From Tyto alba (taxonomy: Eukaryota > Chordata > Aves > Strigiformes > Tytonidae): a stretch of 64,000 nucleotides of DNA. The number at the start of each line of letters is the position of its first letter. Positions within the stretch are counted from its first letter, which is position 1. Shown here piece by piece: positions 25,489-38,066 of this stretch. A model generated the notes under the pieces. That model was not told the DNA's origin and searched no databases. It worked only from the letters and a program-made list of their open reading frames with translations. The DNA lies in contig NW_024881316.1 of the NCBI RefSeq assembly GCF_018691265.1, positions 8,492,819 to 8,556,818 of the forward strand, given 5' to 3'. A program made the position numbers and the translations under genes.

Positions 25489-28400
25489 ATATAATACTGA
25501 AGAAGCACAGCACTTCTGAGATTTACACAGGTTGCACTTTCTAGCAATACTTATTTTTCACCCTACAGAATAGCTTCAGCTTTCGAAGGGGACATAGACG
25601 AAGAAAGTTAATTTAATCAAAACATCAAGAACTGCTAACCTTTGTTCAGATCATCAGTTCTACGGAAATAGCAGGCTCTGCTTAAAATTCCTATGCAATC
25701 CCAGTAGCAGAACATATTCTTGGCTAGCATAAATTTGGGTGAGCTGGAAAACAGGTGTCAAATCCCTGATTAATAATGAAATTGGAAGAAATAATCCAAA
25801 GGAGTTTGAAGGCTGAGTAGAGAATTTCAACAGCCCTATTACAAGCTGAATTTACACTAAAATGGGTGAGCCTTTCAGGGACAGAAGGATGAAAAAAGTG
25901 AGTTTGACCCTTTATGCCACTGAATCATAGTCTTCCTGATCTATTAAATTATGTCCTTTTTTAAAGTTATACAAACAAACAAGTCATCCTAAACTTTTTA
26001 CTTCTGGTCCCTTTGGAGCTGTCCAACTCAAAAAAGTAAAATGGATCTTCTTAAACTTTTGGGAGGAAAATATGATCCCATAGTGAATAGTGTGAACACC
26101 AACTTTCATCCCAGTCTTAATTTTTATAGTCCATTTATTAATCTTTGAATTATAGGATTGTAATGGAAATACTGACAGACCTTTAACAATAGCGCTGCTA
26201 TAATAAGATTTGTCGTTTATGATTAATTGAGGACAGTCTTAAAACATCTTTTCTAAAAGCATCTTCTTTACATCTGCTTTATTTCCCATAGAGTTCCCCA
26301 ATCTTGTCAATTGCCAGAGACATTCTGCTTATTTACCCTTTATGATAATCCAAGCTTCTGACACATAATAATTTCCTGTGTGTCACTTCAATCAAATTGA
26401 TTTTATTGAAAACCTACAAAAGCAGGGTCTAGAAATCTGCAGTGTTTTTAATAATGTCTTTCAAATCTCTATATTGTTTTTAAATCTGTGAGATACAAAT
26501 GGATTTAAAAAAGATGTGTGCCTAATTACATGACTGAACTAAGAATACAAAACAACAAAGAACAGTTAGCTGAAGACTATCAAAAAACCCCCCCGTTTCA
26601 TTCTAAATGTTTCACTTAGTGCATTAATACCACTTTGTGAATGCAGTTAGTTTACTCTAGTGTAATTGAATTTTTTTGTTAATCTGTTTCCAAAAGGTGT
26701 TTAGAGATACAGCTGTACAAGCAAATGGAATCTTACAAAAATGAATATTGATGAAGATCCAGATTTCCTTATTCCCAAAGGAATGTTAAAATTTTACCCT
26801 AAATCCTTAAAAAGATTTTTTATCTTGTTTCTTGCGTATATTAGTGATGTGGGCTGCTTATTAATCAATGTTTAACAATGTAATTACAGCTGGTTTTAGT
26901 CTTACCAGATAACACAGATTAATAAATGACCTGCAACTAGTGAAGTGTGTAGAAAGGGTAATGAATTCCTTCCATCAGCACATTAATTTATTAGTAATAA
27001 ACAAAGAGTATGATGAATTAGAAGAATTTGTAGAGTTTCTGAATATTGCAACGAAATTTCCAGATGAAAGCATTTAATCATGCAGTTTTCATTCATTTAT
27101 TTCACTTTGCGTGGTATACTGTGCTGGGATTTGCCTTTCTGAGCTGCATTAAGCAGTCCATTGAAAGCTAGGTTTCCAGAGTTTTATATCAGCTCACATT
27201 GATTCAGCTCATACTGCTACACACCAATTTGACCTGTCACTGAAGGTGGTGTAACTTTGATGTGAACTAATTAAATTCTTTCCATATAGCAAAACAACTT
27301 AATGCAGCTGAGCAAAGCACTGCCGCATTAGCCCTGTCTCTACACTGGCCATAACTGTGTGGAATTCCTTTGGAGAACGATATGCAGTCGCAGGTAGAAA
27401 GAAGCAGTTATAGAAGCAGCCTGATTAATGTGACCTAACTGTCAGTTAAGTGGGGTTATCACACATATCTGTGTGCTAGAGAGACATAACAGTTAAAACC
27501 ATAAGCAAATGTAATTCAAAAATAATCTTGTTATTTTAGCCTTCTTGTGAATTCTTCTGGCTTTCCATCATTTGGATACAGCCAGACACCTTTTGAAATC
27601 AAAGTTACACCTTTCTGAGAATTGGATAATACCCTGTGAACAGCAAAACTGAAGGTGAGAATAGAAGGTAAGGCATGGATAATACACCACACCTGATGGC
27701 AACATCAGAAATTACATCAAACAGTAACAAAACTGTTTAGGTGACTACCACAGTATCCACAGCAATATGCCAGTACATCCCTCTGCACAGCACAACACAA
27801 CAGCCTCCCCTTTTTTTGTGGCTTTATGCCTGCTACCCCCCTTCCTTAGGCTGTCCCTCTCCTCAGTTCAGCAGGGACGAGGTGGAGGCAAGCTGTACTC
27901 TTCATCTTCCCTGACTCCTCTCGTTTCTCCAGCACAGCCGTGAACCAGAGCCAGAACAGTGAGCAAGTGGAGTCACACAGATCTGCTGTGCCCTTAGGTG
28001 ACAGAGGGTGCTTCCCGGGGACAGGCAGTGCTATATCTCGATGGCGATGTGCAGAAGAAGGCAGTTCTAGAATCTCCAATCTCACTGCAGGTTACTATCT
28101 CAACTGCAGGGCAAATTTCCTCAGGAACGAGTCCCAGCGTCCTAGCAAAATCAGACTGGTGGGAAGCTAATGGGAGACGTGGAGAGAGAAATCCCCATTC
28201 TCACAAAAGCCTGCAGATCTTTTGTTCCCCCCAAAATCTAATATTATCCAGATACCTAATATTGTAGATTTTTGTTATATCTGTATAAGCACAGTTTGAA
28301 AGATTTAAATGTTATAACTCATCATAAGGTAGAAATCTTAGCAGGTGCATAAAGACAGTAACTTCAGGGGCTCACACCAGGAAAGGCTCAGGTTCACAGC

Positions 28401-29571
28401 AGTTAGTAATTGGAAGCATGTGCAGAGGACTATTAGAATAGCTCAGAACCTACCGTGCTGTGACCAACATCCAGCCCTATTACCTATGTGCATCTAAATC
28501 CTGCACTGACTTCTGTGAGAACTGCATAGAAGGAAGAATTGCAGCAGTGACTCTCAAAGTGACACAGCGACAGAAGCAGATCCACGGAGAACCTGAGGGC
28601 TTGTCTAAAGGGAATTCACAAGCAGAAATCACTGGAACTGTACAAGCTATGCCTAAAAATATGCACAGATTTCAGTAGGTTAGAATATGTTGTAATTAAT
28701 TATGTAACTGGCATGAATTCTTGCCAAAAAGCCCCAACTAGCATAATGTTGTTGCAATTATGTCAATTCACAGGAGATAAGGGACTGGCCTTCTGTACAC
28801 AGTATTGTGCACATGAAACTATTTTCTCTACATTTCCTTTATCTACAGCTATTGAATTTATAAGGAAACTATGTACGTAGACACATACATATGCATATTT
28901 GACAAATAAACATTCAGAAGAGTCTCTGTCTGAACAGATACGGTGCAGTATTTGTTTTGAAATAAAAGTATCTTAAATTAATCTCCTAGTGAATCTGAAT
29001 TCAGATGAAGTTCTTGCCAGCTGACAGCAGTTACTCACAGGTACAGTAGAGGCAGTGCAGACTTAAAGCTATGTACTGATTTCAGCTGGAAGGAATGTGA
29101 CAAGCTATGCTATTTTACTGAGCCTGATTAAGCACCTAAAATCTAGTTTAATTATGCTACAGCTGGTTATAAGCAAGGCGCATTATACGGAAGGACAAAG
29201 AGGCTGGAATAGCATTAAAGTCCTACAATCACTGTTTCTGAGAGAGGAAAGCCTTGTCATAGGCATGCTAGAAGACAGACTTCAAAGCACTGCCTTGCAG
29301 ATCATAGCAAGGGGCAAAGTTAGAGGCAAGCTGGGGGAAGGAAGAGTGGGTTGGGGCAGGGCTGCAGAAGACAGAGACTGAAACTGGTCCTGCAGTGCAC
29401 TAGACAGCCTTACGAGTGTACCATAATTTTACAGTTCCCCTTGAGCACTTTTGGATACACTGAGGACATTTTCAGTTTACCAAATCAGAAGGACACAAAG
29501 GTGACAGTGCTCTCTCAGCCTGCCATGCCCCTGGTCTGTAAATTTTAAGAAGCACATTGTGCTTTTTCCTA

Positions 29572-29595
29572 TTTTTTTTTTTTTTTTTTTTTTTT
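29572..29595. repeat. Poly-T tract (T24)
   Basis: An uninterrupted T run in intergenic DNA with no recognisable element beside it. Confidence 0.9.
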
Positions 29596-30685
29596 GTGTA
29601 GCAACATTCATTGAGAACTCTGTGCCCATTTCGGGGAAAAACAAACTCCCACTACCCATATGGGACGATTAGAAAGATATATGTCAACACTGAAGAAGGA
29701 AAAAGTAACATAGAGTTTTTCTCCTAGAATTCAGGAAGCTGGTTTCTGCTGAAATGTCCTTGGCAGATGCCCTGGTCTGGAAGACTACCTTTTCTTTTTT
29801 TTTTCTTAACACTGGAAGTTCAGTTAGGTAAGTTATTACTACTGTAATACAACAGTTACAGAAATTTGTCTGGTAGTTTGTGTACCAATAAAATACATTA
29901 AAAAAAAAATCATATTAAATCACAGAGATCATGAACCTGAATTCTTTGTTTTTAAGGTTCCGTCTGCCAGCTACACTAATTCATTTCCTTTCATTCAATG
30001 TTATTTGAATATTTCATTATATTTGAAAATGGGATAAAGAACAAAAATAAAAAGCAAATGGAAATGGACAATGTTGTTAATTCATGTATTACATTTACCT
30101 TTCCATGCTTTGGATTGCACTATTAAAAAGGGAAAAAATAAAATTTCAAATAAAATGATAAAAGATAGTCTGTTAAGTCTCCCCAAAGATGACTGTTAAG
30201 ATCTAAATAATTGCAGAGTGTGAGGTAGACATCTGTCAAGAATTACAGTCTGGTTTTGAGGAGGAAAACAAATTGCATTAACAAATAAATGGTTAATTTC
30301 ATCATAAAATCAATCAAATTATAGGATGCTCCAAGATATGTAGTATGAGTAGCACAGTTTAATATATTTATTATGTATTGTAGAAATAATAGACAGAGAT
30401 ATGGCAAAAGATTATTAAAGTTAGCCAGGATTAAGAAAGGTTATACAGTGGATTAGAAATGCTACCTATAAGCAACTGGGCAACACAATGACAGATGAAT
30501 TACTGTAGATAGCTTCCATGTTATTCACTAGAAAGGAGAAAGAAAAGAAAAAAAAAAAAAAAAACACGACTATTCAATCACATTGATGGGCTTTAAATTT
30601 ATTGCAACCACTTAAGAGAAAGACCTAGACATCACTGGCAAAACTACAGCTCAGTGACAACTGCTTATTGTGCCATCACTGGTGG

Positions 30686-30800
30686 AAAAAAAACAAAAAC
30701 AAAAACAAAACAAAAATCAAAACCCAAACAAAACAATCTCAAACAGAAAAACAAAACAAAACAAAAGAAAAATTGCACCAACAAAAAAAAATGAAAAAAA
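30686..30800. repeat. A-rich (CAAAA)n low-complexity region
   Basis: A string of degenerate CAAAA and CAAAAA units with interruptions. A short frame through it reads mostly Lys, Asn and Gln and is not a gene. Confidence 0.85.
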
Positions 30801-33800
30801 ATCAGTTATGGTCTTGAAAAGAATTGATATACGAAAAAGCACACCCCACTGCATCAGTTAACTCTGCTTACTGCTTACAGTACATATCACCTCCTCAAGA
30901 AAAACATGTACAAAAGGACAAATAAAAGATTTCTTGAAATGAAGTGTTTTCCATCTGAAGGACCTTTAAAGATACTTAGTGTTTACCTAAGAGTGTCACT
31001 CTCATTCAGCTTGAGTAGCACCTAACTCTCACCTAGATCAATGGAACTGCTTACAAGAGGAAAACATTATCTGAACAGAGGCTTTAGACAGGAGACAACT
31101 AAGAAATTGCTTGGTAAATGTCAAATAATAATAATTAAAAGAAAAGAACCTACTCGGTGGTGACTGGGGTGAAATCATCCATTTTCTGGTGCACATTGTC
31201 ATGGGGACAGAAATTGCTAATCTGGTTACATGAAGGACAGAAGGGGTCCAGACGCAGTTTTGTAATAGTGTGGTTTATTTCTCAGTCTGTATTTACTGAT
31301 CCAGGTAGGTGTTAGCTTGCTCTTTAGGGTCAAATATAGCAAAACTTTTTTTCTTCGTTATACAGTCATGTAGCTTAATTTTACAGAGGATTTGTATCAT
31401 CCCTGCATTTGTATTACAAGATTATTGCTTTAGATAAACCAGACTTGACTGTATAAAGACAGTTTGTTAGGTACTTCTACTAACCTTTGTCGCACTACAG
31501 TAAATACTAAAGAAATCACATCCCGAAACTTCAGTTGGCAAATTCAAGCCAAAAGTAAATGCATTCTGAATAAACTCACTATCACATGAACTTCCACATT
31601 TGAAAGAGATAAAATTAAGTATGTAAGGTCTTGTGATTTAGCATATCTGCTAAGCATCAACTATCTTAGGATAAAACACACTCCCACAAATTAGTATGTT
31701 TTGCTTGAGAGAAACCTGGTTTACTTACAGTGGATAATGAAAGATCAGTTTTGAGAGGAGGTAAATCTACAGACCAGGATAGAAGTGGCAGTATATGTGC
31801 ATGGAAACCTGACAAGAGTATGAGAATATGTGGAAGATGGAAAAGAGGGAAATCTGCAGGGGGTTGTACTCCTGACGGATGTAATTCTTAAATTATTCTA
31901 CTTCAAGGAACACCTTCTCCCATACACTCTGTCAGCTTTCCCGTCAGTAGCAATGCTCCACATCACTACACTTCCTGGATCTTGAGGTGAAAGCACTGGA
32001 ACTCCTGCCATCACAATCTGTAGTTTATCTCTCAGAACTAAATAAGGGTTACTGCATCTGTTCTTTCATCCTTCCCCCTCTTACCTCCTAACACAGAAGG
32101 GAGATTGAGAGGAGACATGCTTCCATGCTCTTTCACAGAACCATAAGGAAATTGAGAGATTGCGACTGACTGTAAGAGGAGGTAATATATGGAAACAGGA
32201 AATCTACTGGGTCTGATTTTTCACCTCAGCTGGTCTGAAAGAAGAATCTAGGGCTGTCACAGATGGAAGTGATCAGATGTCACTTGTACTGAGGAAGAAC
32301 AGGAAGATACTAACCTCACTGGAGCAGATTGCTAGAGTTTATCTACTACTTACAGCTAGTTAACTAAAATAAGAATTAGCTACCCTTATGATCAGGCTCT
32401 TCTATGTGGATTTTTCAGTATGACAAACATCCTAGGAAAATCTGAACTTTCAATCTTATTGAGTGTTGAAATCAACAATGTGCTTATGTGTGTGGTTATT
32501 TCTTGTTACACCTGGGCATCAAAGGCATTCCTTTAATTCACAGGTGAAATGGAAATTACGTCCTTTCAGAATATCTCCAGATGCTACTGCAGGATGATGA
32601 CACTGGCTTGCCCTGCTCCGGCTTCTCAGGGGAAAGTCCGCAGGACAGTGAGATTGACTATCAGACTCTGAAGAGTGATCAACACAGAGGCAGTATACTC
32701 TCCAAAGGCTCTTGTTCCTCAGTAAAACAGTTTTCAAATTCAGATTTATCAGGGGAAGGAAGCAGTCTTACAAACCCAGATGCAGCATATTTTTGGACCC
32801 CGTACAACTCCTCGCTACTGTTCCTTGGGAAAGGCAGAGGCATTTCGTGTTCACATACATATTTAATGTGAATTTAATTTGTATTGTCCTATAGAATGTA
32901 TTTCATTTCCATTAAATGGCAAGATGACACACCATTGTACCTCTATTTCTGGACAGTGTTTTTCAAGTGTATTGAAAATTCATAGATTTGGAAAAAAGAA
33001 TCTGAGTATCTATTTAGCACAGTATAACTAAATCCCCTGAGAGAAAAATTGTCAGTGAATTGTTATTACCATTCTGATGTACATGAAGACTTTAAAGTGT
33101 GAAGCTTTATAGCAATATTTTTGATTTAACTAAAATAGTTTAATAAGAAAAACAAAACAACTGAAATTTCAATGACAGAAAGGACTTTTTATATGAGCAT
33201 GCTTTTCAAAAAAGCCAGTCTCAATCCTCTAAAATTTCTTTATGAACCAGTAATATTTATTTATTGCATTGCCTTCATTACTATAATAGAGCTAGTCTCA
33301 CTTATAAATCCACCAGAAAATCTGAAATTCACACTGTATGGAAAATTCAGCTCTGGTCCAGATTTAGAATATAAGTGCCATTACATCTGGAAGACTAAAT
33401 GCAAAGTCTCATATAATGATCTATTATACACATATTACTTAAAAGCCAAATTTCATGAAGCTGCTGCATTTCTGTAGTAAAAAATCTACAAAAATTGTAC
33501 AAAAATATGTACTTCATATTTCACAGAAAACCTTGTGCACAGGTAAAGAATTGCTTAGGGATTGATTAGATTATGACCACAAATGACCAAACTCGGGGTT
33601 TAAAAAAATCTTCTTCTATTACTTAAGCCTAATTTCTACTTTTATTACTGTAAAACACAGTTCAAATGTTTTTGGTCAAAACCAGTGTGAAGGATCATTC
33701 TGGTGTGGACAGAACCAAGATCCAATATAATTTTCATAAACTATGTGTGAGGCTAACCTTCAACACCTTTTCGAAGCTACAGAAATTTTGCTTCAGCCCT

Positions 33801-35852
33801 GTACAGAGTAGCCAAGCAAGAAAGTTTGAATCCTGCAAAGAGGGAATTTGTGAAAACAGAATTTTATAACTACTTTCAAACCATGCTCATATCCTTACGT
33901 ATAGCCTTAGAATTCATCTCATATTTCTTGTATCACAATTTCACATTGAGTTATGCGGTGAAGATAGAGTAAGCCAATTTTAAAGAGAAAATTCTTTAAA
34001 TATTTCTCCGAAGTCTTCTTATACCATTGCAATTCAGTATAGGGAAGCTTGGCTAGTATCAAGCTAGTATCAGTACATGAAATCTAGGTAATATCAAGAA
34101 AGTCATTCTAACTACACACAAGTTCAAATAAAAGGCAGAATCTGGACTACAGATTTTGAGTAAGAAAAAAGGACAAACCAAAATAAAATGAAAAAGCAAC
34201 ATTAGTATCTTTGATTACATTGTTCAGTTCCAGTTAACCATTTACTTTGATGGTGTCTGAATTGTAACACATTGAGTTGAATGAAGTTCCCACTCTTTTT
34301 TTCTTTTTCTTTTTTTCCCCTTGTCTCAGAGATTTTGATACCAAATCTGAGGGTTGGAGTCCATTTAGCTTGAGTATTTTGGTTCAGTTGTAACATTTCT
34401 CTTTTCTGTTTTGTTCACAGAAGATCCAACGCTCAGCTGGATGAGATGCAATACAGGCTGTGCATCTTACAGAATACAATGAAGTGTTAGAGAACACTAC
34501 AAAAAAGCAGAGGAAAAGGAAAAAAATAAAATTCACTAAAAAGGATTTCAAATTCTGAATCAATTTCACAAAGATGTAAGAAGCACAATTTAAAAAAACC
34601 ACACTGTAATATACCCTCTTGATGTATATGGATTGTTTTGGTATAACTGTGAATACATCCATGACTGTTTTACGGATTCCGTACATATAATATGTCATCT
34701 TTTCCTAAATTTATGATTATCAGGAAGACAGGGCATTTAAAATGTGTTGATTATGGAGAGAAATACACTTTTTTTAAAAAAAAATATTATTTAATTTCTT
34801 TATACACTCTGTCATGTGCACATATATCCTTTGTGTGATTAATACTTTTACAAAATTTTAAGTATCCTTATATGTGTACAGACCCTATACACATCATTAC
34901 ACACATACAATATTAGATTGTACAATATAGTACAATATAGCCTGTATAAATGCAGGTAATTATGAAAATAAGTGTCTGGCCTAATACTATATGCAGGACA
35001 TGGATATTTCTCATTACCATTTGAGCCCTTCTCCTGTCAATTTGTTCTTTTAATAAGTTTCTGCATTTTTATGAACATAGTCATTCAAACTCTCTTTACA
35101 AATCCTTTTTTTTTTTTTTTTAAATAGATTCTGTAGGTGTAAAAATTGTCTTTTGAGTTAATGATGTTGCAGTGAAATGCCTGAACTTTATGCTAGGAAA
35201 TCATAAAGGACTAACTAGGTTAAGGACTTTCTACATCTGCTTTAATCACTGCTACAATGTATGCCACATGAAAACTAACTTTACCTATGAAAATTTGCAA
35301 GGAAGTTACAAAATACCTGCACGTAAGTATTTAAAACAAAACAGTATTTTTAAAAGAAGATAAGCAAACTCACTGTTTTGTACAGCTCCCCTTTCTGAGT
35401 GTGCACGCATGAGGATGGGAATGACAGATGAGAGAGGACGAGAGAACCAAGAGTGCGTACTTTGCCTACACTCATCATGGCATCCAGAGTATCAAAAGAG
35501 CGTTCTGAATGAAACGCAAAACCTGTCATATTCTAAGCCGTGAGTATCAATTATTCAGCAAGTGAAAGGAATACAAGTGCATTTTTGAGGCTACCTCCAC
35601 ACTATTCCAGAAGTAACAAGGAGACCACAGGTAAAGTGCTCAAAGCCCTGAGTATGGTGGCTGTTTTTCTGACAATGCTGAGCATGGTATTAATTCTAAT
35701 TTTGCCTTATCTACCTAAAAGTCCCATAAACATCACCCCACCCCCACCCCCAATTTAAATTTCCATTTGTGGCATAACATTTTCCGTATCAGCGTCCCCA
35801 TTTGCGCAAGGATCGTTTCAGTTTCTCGCATAATCTTGCCACCGAGTTGCAA

Positions 35853-35853
<1 letters not shown>

Positions 35854-35900
<47 letters not shown>
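35854..35900. repeat. (CA)n microsatellite
   Basis: About 23 uninterrupted CA units just outside the upstream edge of the CpG island. The length makes it likely to be polymorphic. Confidence 0.97.
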
Positions 35901-35901
<1 letters not shown>

Positions 35902-36130
35902 GCGCTTCGCTGTCTTCCGCCTGCTTCCAAGACATTAATCACTTATTCCATTTTTAAATCGCGTTCCTGGCCTCCGACAGGACCCGGCGAGGCACTTTTA
36001 GCGGAGCTGTACCCACGCCCGCTCCGCTCCGCGCGGCAGCAGCCGCGGGAGGGTGCGCAGGGCAGAGTTTGGGGCCGGGGCTTCGCGGGGCGCGGAGCGG
36101 GGCCACCGCCACTCCCCGCGGGGGCTGCGC

Positions 36131-36153
36131 GGCCCCGGCCCCGGCCCCGGCCC
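36131..36153. repeat. GGCCCC tandem repeat
   Basis: Nearly four tandem copies of ggcccc inside the promoter CpG island. The complementary strand reads GGGGCC and is a G-quadruplex candidate. Confidence 0.85.
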
Positions 36154-36232
36154 GGAGCGCTCCCACCGAGGCCACCGGAGGCACCGGTGCCCCCGGCAGC
36201 AGCCCGGGCTCTGCAGCCTCCTGCAGGGAACG

Positions 36233-36240
36233 GTAAGTTT
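36233..36240 (+). other. Strong unassigned splice donor in the CpG island
   Basis: The sequence gaacg|gtaagttt gives a consensus-quality 5' splice site with the exon side ending at 36232. It lies in CpG-dense DNA 1.36 kb upstream of the EPHA7 ATG and could end an alternative non-coding first exon or a separate transcript. No transcript evidence is available here. Confidence 0.35.
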
Positions 36241-36560
36241 TCGGGTCGCCCTGTTGTTCCACTCACGGAAGGAGCACGGGTGGGTTTGGGGAAGGGAAAA
36301 CGGAAGGGTGGGGGGCATAACGGATCCCCGGGGAGAGCGCTCCCGGGCCCGGAGCGTGAGCGCTGACAAAAGAGATTTGGCAAGTTCCCCTCTCCCTCGG
36401 GTCTTGTCTTTTTTTTTTATTTATTTATTTTTTTTTATTTATTTATTCTTTCTTTTTCCTCCCCTTCCTATTTAAATTGTTTCATTGTTAGCGGATTACC
36501 CTCGCCTCAGGTTACACCCGACGGGGAAAGGGGAAGCAACCGCCCCTTCTTTCCCCTTCT

Positions 36561-36574
36561 CCCCCCCCCCCCCC
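36561..36574. repeat. Poly-C tract (C14)
   Basis: A homopolymer of C within the promoter region, between T/A-rich sequence (36410-36460) and the GC-rich core. Confidence 0.9.
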
Positions 36575-37591
36575 ATTCCAAATAAGATCTATATTATCAT
36601 TAACCTGCTCTTCGTATTTGGGGAAAACCGGAGACACAGGGCGGAAAACCCAGATAAAACAAAGGGAAGGGAGCCCGAGCGATGTCAGCCCCGAGGAACT
36701 TGACTTTCGGCGGAGGACTGTTTCGGGGCACCCTCCCGCAGCTCCTGCCGAAGTTTCCCTTTCGGCGGCAGCGGCCCAGGTGCGCGCTCGGCCGGGCCAC
36801 GGGCGGGCACCGCCACGGGTGGGCACCGCCACGGGGGGCAGCGCCTCGACCCGCGGGCAGGTCGGGATGGGGCTGGGGCCAGGACGCCCATCGCTCCCTA
36901 CCCCGGCAGCTGCGGCACAGGGGAGAGCACACGGAGCCCCGGGGCCGGCCGCCCCGCTCGCTCGGGGAACCAGCCGGCCGGCCGCCCCCTTCGCGTGTGG
37001 GGCGGCCCCACGGGCCGGCCGGGCCCGGCTCCCGGCTCCCGGCTCCCCGCTCGGCCCCGCCGTCCCACCGCCTTCGCCCCCCGCACACCCCGCGGCTCCC
37101 CGGCCCCGGCGGCAACCCGACACCGCCGCACGCTCATTGGGCGGCGCCGCCGACCCCGCCCCCCGCCGACCGCGGCGACTCAGGAAGGCGGCTCGGCCCG
37201 CCGGGCGCCGAGGCTCGCTGTTGTTTGGCCGGCGGGGGCTGTCAGTCAGGTTGAGGGACGGGCCGCCCTGCCGCTGCGGTCCCGCCCCCTCGCCCTAATT
37301 GATATTATCGGAGCGCGGCGCGGGCGGCCGGGCTGCAGTCGGGGCTGGCGGGCGGCCGGCCCGGTGCGGGAGCCGGGCAGCGGCGCGGAGGAAGAGGCGG
37401 AGGAGAAAGAGAAGGAGAAGGAGGAGGAGGAGGAGGAGAAAGAGAAAGGCAGCCGGGAGGGAGGGAGCGAGCGCCGAGCCAGAGACTAGCAGACCAAATT
37501 CTCCACCGTCCCCTAGCACCCACCAAGCGGCGGCAGCGGCAGTGTCTAGAAATATATAGCTAGAGATATAAAACCACCCCGCTCCTGCACC

Positions 37592-37688
37592 ATGGTTTTC
37601 CAAAGTAGGCTCCCTTCTTGGATTATTTTGTGCTCCGTCTGGCTGTTCCGCTTTGCACACACGGGGGAGGCACAGGCTGCAAAAGAAG
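37592..37688 (+). CDS. EPHA7: EPHA7 exon 1 coding part (signal peptide)
   Basis: This segment encodes residues 1-32 of ephrin type-A receptor 7, a receptor tyrosine kinase that binds GPI-anchored ephrin-A ligands on neighbouring cells and guides axons, cortical neurons and limb or somite boundaries. The start MVFQSRLPSW, a hydrophobic core at about residues 10-19 (WIILCSVWLF) and the tail THTGEAQAAKE-like end (seen here as AHTGEAQAAKE) form a cleavable signal peptide. They match the vertebrate EPHA7 N-terminus I remember, with a few substitutions. The ATG context is good (accATGG). The exon ends at gaag|gtaagg after the first base of codon 33 (phase 1). Reading through the donor gives unrelated residues, which confirms the exon boundary. 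Confidence 0.95.
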
Positions 37689-37815
37689 GTAAGGTGATGC
37701 GGAAAACAAAAGTTTGGGCTTATTTATTGCTTTTGCACACTAAGTCTGTGTGGTGGCTTAGCGAAGGACCTGCCTGCCACCGCGAGCTGCTTGTCCACCC
37801 TCCCCACCCCCGCTT

Positions 37816-37838
37816 AAAAAAAAAAAAAAAAAAAAAAA
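37816..37838. repeat. Poly-A tract (A23)
   Basis: An uninterrupted A run about 130 bp downstream of the exon 1 donor. Confidence 0.9.
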
Positions 37839-38053
37839 GACATTTTTTTAGCTGAGGTGAGAGGGGGGAAAGAGCAAGGCATTCGCTACGGGGGGTGCGT
37901 GTGTATGTGTGAGAGACCGGGACAACTGCCTTTGCGCTCAGGAATGAGGTTTGCGAGGCATTTGCACGTGATGAAAAGGCGTGGATGGGGCTGGGGATCC
38001 GTGCAAGGGAGCCTCACTCTCCCCTGGCAGCCTTCATCCTCCCGGCGAGGGGC

Positions 38054-38066
38054 GGGGGGGGGGGGG
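38054..38066. repeat. Poly-G tract (G13)
   Basis: A G homopolymer in the CpG-rich start of intron 1. It can form quadruplex structures and is prone to sequencing-length error. Confidence 0.9.

Larger units (their letters stand above)
25489..35853. other. Proximal upstream intergenic DNA of EPHA7
   Basis: No coding region is supported. Tracts seen are T24 at 29572-29595, A17 at 30548-30564, an A-rich (CAAAA)n region at 30686-30800 and T17 near 35106-35122. The part 26600-27330 has few homopolymers and many homeodomain-type TAAT motifs and is flagged as a possible conserved non-coding element. A 96-codon open frame at 32581-32871 is compositionally plausible but matches nothing I know. Confidence 0.55.
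35960..37591 (+). promoter_or_regulatory. EPHA7: EPHA7 CpG-island promoter and 5' UTR
   Basis: Base composition switches abruptly from AT-rich to very GC- and CpG-rich, and this block runs into the EPHA7 start codon. Near the gene are an inverted CCAAT box (attgg, 37136-37140) followed by GC boxes (37154-37164 and 37281-37289). There is no convincing TATA box at a sensible distance; tataaaa at 37567-37573 lies only about 20 nt before the ATG and is probably 5'UTR. The transcription start is not visible but is likely within about 37150-37400. A purine tract (about 37398-37449, GAGGAG/GAGAAAG units) lies in the presumptive 5'UTR. No ATG occurs between about 37260 and 37592, so no upstream ORF competes with the start. 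Confidence 0.85.

Noticed and set aside
32581..32871. 96-codon open frame with Ser/Asp/Gly-rich composition
   Set aside because: The composition looks more protein-like than its neighbours, but there is no homologue I recognise, no splice or promoter context and no second exon.
35854..35900. (CA)n tract as a regulatory Z-DNA element of EPHA7
   Set aside because: CA repeats are frequent. Its position near the island is suggestive, but nothing in the sequence supports a function.
35767..37489. Several 100-226-codon open frames on both strands around the promoter
   Set aside because: Same GC-driven lack of stops. One runs through the CA microsatellite (His/Thr repeat). None resembles a known protein.
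37567..37573. tataaaa motif as a TATA box for EPHA7
   Set aside because: It lies only about 20 nt before the ATG, which would leave almost no 5'UTR. The CpG-island promoter with CCAAT and GC boxes further upstream is a better explanation.
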